Source: Acidimicrobiia bacterium
GTDB taxonomy: Bacteria; Actinomycetota; Acidimicrobiia; Acidimicrobiales; JACDCH01
Length of the DNA: 9,082 bases
Reading direction: 5' to 3'
Assembly: GCA_013694495.1 (NCBI GenBank)
Contig: JACDCH010000661.1
Location: forward strand, 1 to 9,082
Part shown: positions 8,231 through 9,082 of the stretch, in pieces
Position numbering within the stretch: the first letter of the stretch is position 1
How the letters are laid out: each line of letters starts with the position of its first letter
Position numbers and translations under genes: made by a program
The notes under the pieces: generated by a model
What the model was told of the DNA's origin: nothing
Databases searched by the model: none
Seen by the model: the letters and a program-made list of their open reading frames with translations, nothing else

Positions 8231-8256
8231 AACCCTATCGACGAGGTCATGATTCC
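8231..8256 (-). promoter_or_regulatory. Sigma-R/SigH-type promoter for lon (GGAAT-N18-GTT)
   Basis: On the - strand GGGAAT ends at 8252 and GTT begins at 8233, with exactly 18 bases between GGAAT and GTT. This equals the consensus reported for the Streptomyces disulfide-stress sigma factor SigR and is close to that of mycobacterial SigH. Transcription would start near 8224-8226, about 40 bases before the lon ATG. An overlapping TAGGGT (8237-8232) could act as a housekeeping -10, but it has no recognisable -35. That lon belongs to a thiol/heat stress regulon here is inference. Confidence 0.6.
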
Positions 8257-8290
8257 CCCTCGACCTCGGCGACGACCCGTGAGGCAGCGG

Positions 8291-8962
8291 CTACCGCGTG
8301 ACTGGGCTGCTCCGGCGTCGGCGATTCCCGACAGGGGGCGCCGCGTCGGCTCCGCGGGTGCGCTCGGTGCGATCGGCGTCCTCGGTCGCCCCGGCGTCGG
8401 TGGGGACTGGCGTCGTCGGGTCGACGGGCCGCTCCACCGGCTCGGCGGTGGCTGGCTCGTCGGTGGCCGGCTCGGGGGTCGCAGCTGTCCGCCCGACGGG
8501 CTCCGGCTCCGGCCCGCGGGGAACCTGTCCCGGCCGGCACACCCGGCAGGGGGCGAGCCCTCTGGCCTCGGCCTCGCCGGGCGACAGCAGATCGGCGTCG
8601 TCGCGGCCCTGCGTCAGCCGGCAGTCGGGGCGGTGGTAGGACGAGCGGCCGGCGACAACGGTCGCCTCGCCGAGCGACGTCGCGGTGGCCGCCGGCGCGC
8701 TCCGCTCGAGCGCGGCCCGCAGCGACTCGACCGTCGCCTGGAGCGCCACTCGGTCGGCGCGCTGGTTCTGCACGACGATCATCCCGACCCCGACGACCAC
8801 GAGGCACAAGCCAGACACGCCGCCGGAGAGCAGGTACGGGAACTGCTCGACGACGAGATCGTTGCTGGCCGCCCCGTTCCAGCCGAGGAAAACCAGCAGG
8901 AACCCGGCGACGCACAACCCGACACCGAGCTGGCCACCGAGGCGGCTGAGGTTGGCCTTCAT
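8291..8962 (-). CDS. Two-helix membrane protein with Ada-like HxxxC...CxxC metal-site motif
   Basis: I do not recognise a named family. The 223-residue protein has two hydrophobic segments (about 10-28 and 44-64), a short predicted coiled coil (about 66-88), and a compact motif YHRPDC...APCRVC with His110, Cys114, Cys139 and Cys142. The tail is long, Pro/Thr/Glu/Ala-rich and probably disordered (about 150-205), with a final Arg-rich patch. The His-Cys-Cys-Cys set, the intervening 'SPGEAEARGLAPCRVC' and a following Pro resemble the zinc-binding module of the Ada N-terminus and of small extracellular domains at the ends of nucleases and ComEC-like proteins. Zinc binding is inference. The gene overlaps the upstream livF-like stop: a GTG at 8968 forms a GTGA overlap, but the GGGAG ribosome site sits 7 bases before the ATG at 8962, so that start is preferred. 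Coupling suggests a role tied to the amino-acid transporter. It ends at TAG, 104 bases before the lon ATG. Confidence 0.8.
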   Translation of the reverse strand: MKANLSRLGGQLGVGLCVAGFLLVFLGWNGAASNDLVVEQFPYLLSGGVSGLCLVVVGVGMIVVQNQRADRVALQATVESLRAALERSAPAATATSLGEATVVAGRSSYHRPDCRLTQGRDDADLLSPGEAEARGLAPCRVCRPGQVPRGPEPEPVGRTAATPEPATDEPATAEPVERPVDPTTPVPTDAGATEDADRTERTRGADAAPPVGNRRRRSSPVTR

Positions 8963-8964
8963 GC

Positions 8965-9082
8965 TCACGCTCCCAGATAGGTCGTCCGCAGGTCGGCCCC
9001 GCGGATCTCGTCACCGACGCCGGAGAACACCAGCGTCCCCTTCTCCATGATCAACGCCCGGTCGGCGTAGGGCAGCACGCCG
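8965..9082 (-). CDS. livF: C-terminus of branched-chain amino acid ABC transporter ATPase, LivF-like (partial)
   Basis: The frame entering from the right edge on the - strand gives the last 38 residues of a protein. These include ADRALIMEKGTLVFSG near the start and TYLGA at the end. This is the characteristic end of the cytoplasmic ATPases of hydrophobic-amino-acid uptake systems (LivF, less likely LivG): the 'ADRAxxMExG' strand, then a short helix and 'YLG'. The Walker and signature motifs lie outside the window. The TGA at 8967-8965 overlaps or abuts the start of the two-helix membrane protein, so they share an operon whose other liv genes probably lie to the right. Confidence 0.72.
   Translation of the reverse strand, partial: GVLPYADRALIMEKGTLVFSGVGDEIRGADLRTTYLGA

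Noticed and set aside
8227..8253. + strand TTGAAA...CATGAT promoter-like pair near the lon upstream region
   Set aside because: Spacing is 15 bases, the -10 match is weak, and no + strand gene follows.
8247..9014. 255-codon - strand frame overlapping the two-helix protein
   Set aside because: Arg-rich with no hydrophobic or metal motif. The chosen frame has clear membrane helices, the Cys/His set and operon overlap.

Overview
The window is very GC-rich, with GTG starts, codons ending in G or C, tightly overlapping genes, and start sites that carry a TANNNT hexamer but no Shine-Dalgarno sequence. This fits a high-GC actinobacterium. The overall style resembles class Acidimicrobiia, but no marker gene is present, so that placement is inference.

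Left half, + strand (110-5553). Two ABC exporter half-transporters (110-1924 and 1921-3849) overlap by 4 bases. A family-2 glycosyltransferase (3849-4718) overlaps the second by 1 base. The two ATPase domains are degenerate in complementary ways: the first lacks the catalytic Glu and the H-loop His, and the second has an altered signature motif. They should therefore pair as a heterodimeric exporter with one working and one degenerate ATP site. The overlaps suggest the glycosyltransferase is made together with the exporter. After a 43-base gap comes a short-chain dehydrogenase (4762-5553) with its own promoter-like hexamer. The first ABC gene and the dehydrogenase share the same start architecture: TAC(G)(C/G)T, 9 bases, then GTG, consistent with leaderless or nearly leaderless transcripts.

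Middle (5554-5798). The 245-base gap between the convergent dehydrogenase and lon genes holds no convincing gene. It holds several perfect or near-perfect hairpins and a 12-base tandem repeat, and probably serves as a two-way termination zone.

Right half, - strand (5799-9082). Reading leftwards from the right edge: the C-terminus of a LivF-like branched-chain amino acid ABC ATPase; a coupled small protein with two membrane helices and an Ada-like HxxxC...CxxC metal-site motif; and a full-length ATP-dependent Lon protease. The lon upstream region is the richest regulatory stretch. It has a GGAAT-N18-GTT match to the sigma-R/SigH-type stress promoter consensus, a 7+5+7 inverted repeat over the predicted transcription start, and a perfect AGGAGG ribosome binding site.

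Most of the window is recognisable housekeeping or transport content. The points most worth following up are the lon promoter and operator arrangement, the metal-site membrane protein coupled to livF, and the asymmetric exporter linked to a glycosyltransferase. I saw no mobile element, CRISPR array, tRNA or rRNA.
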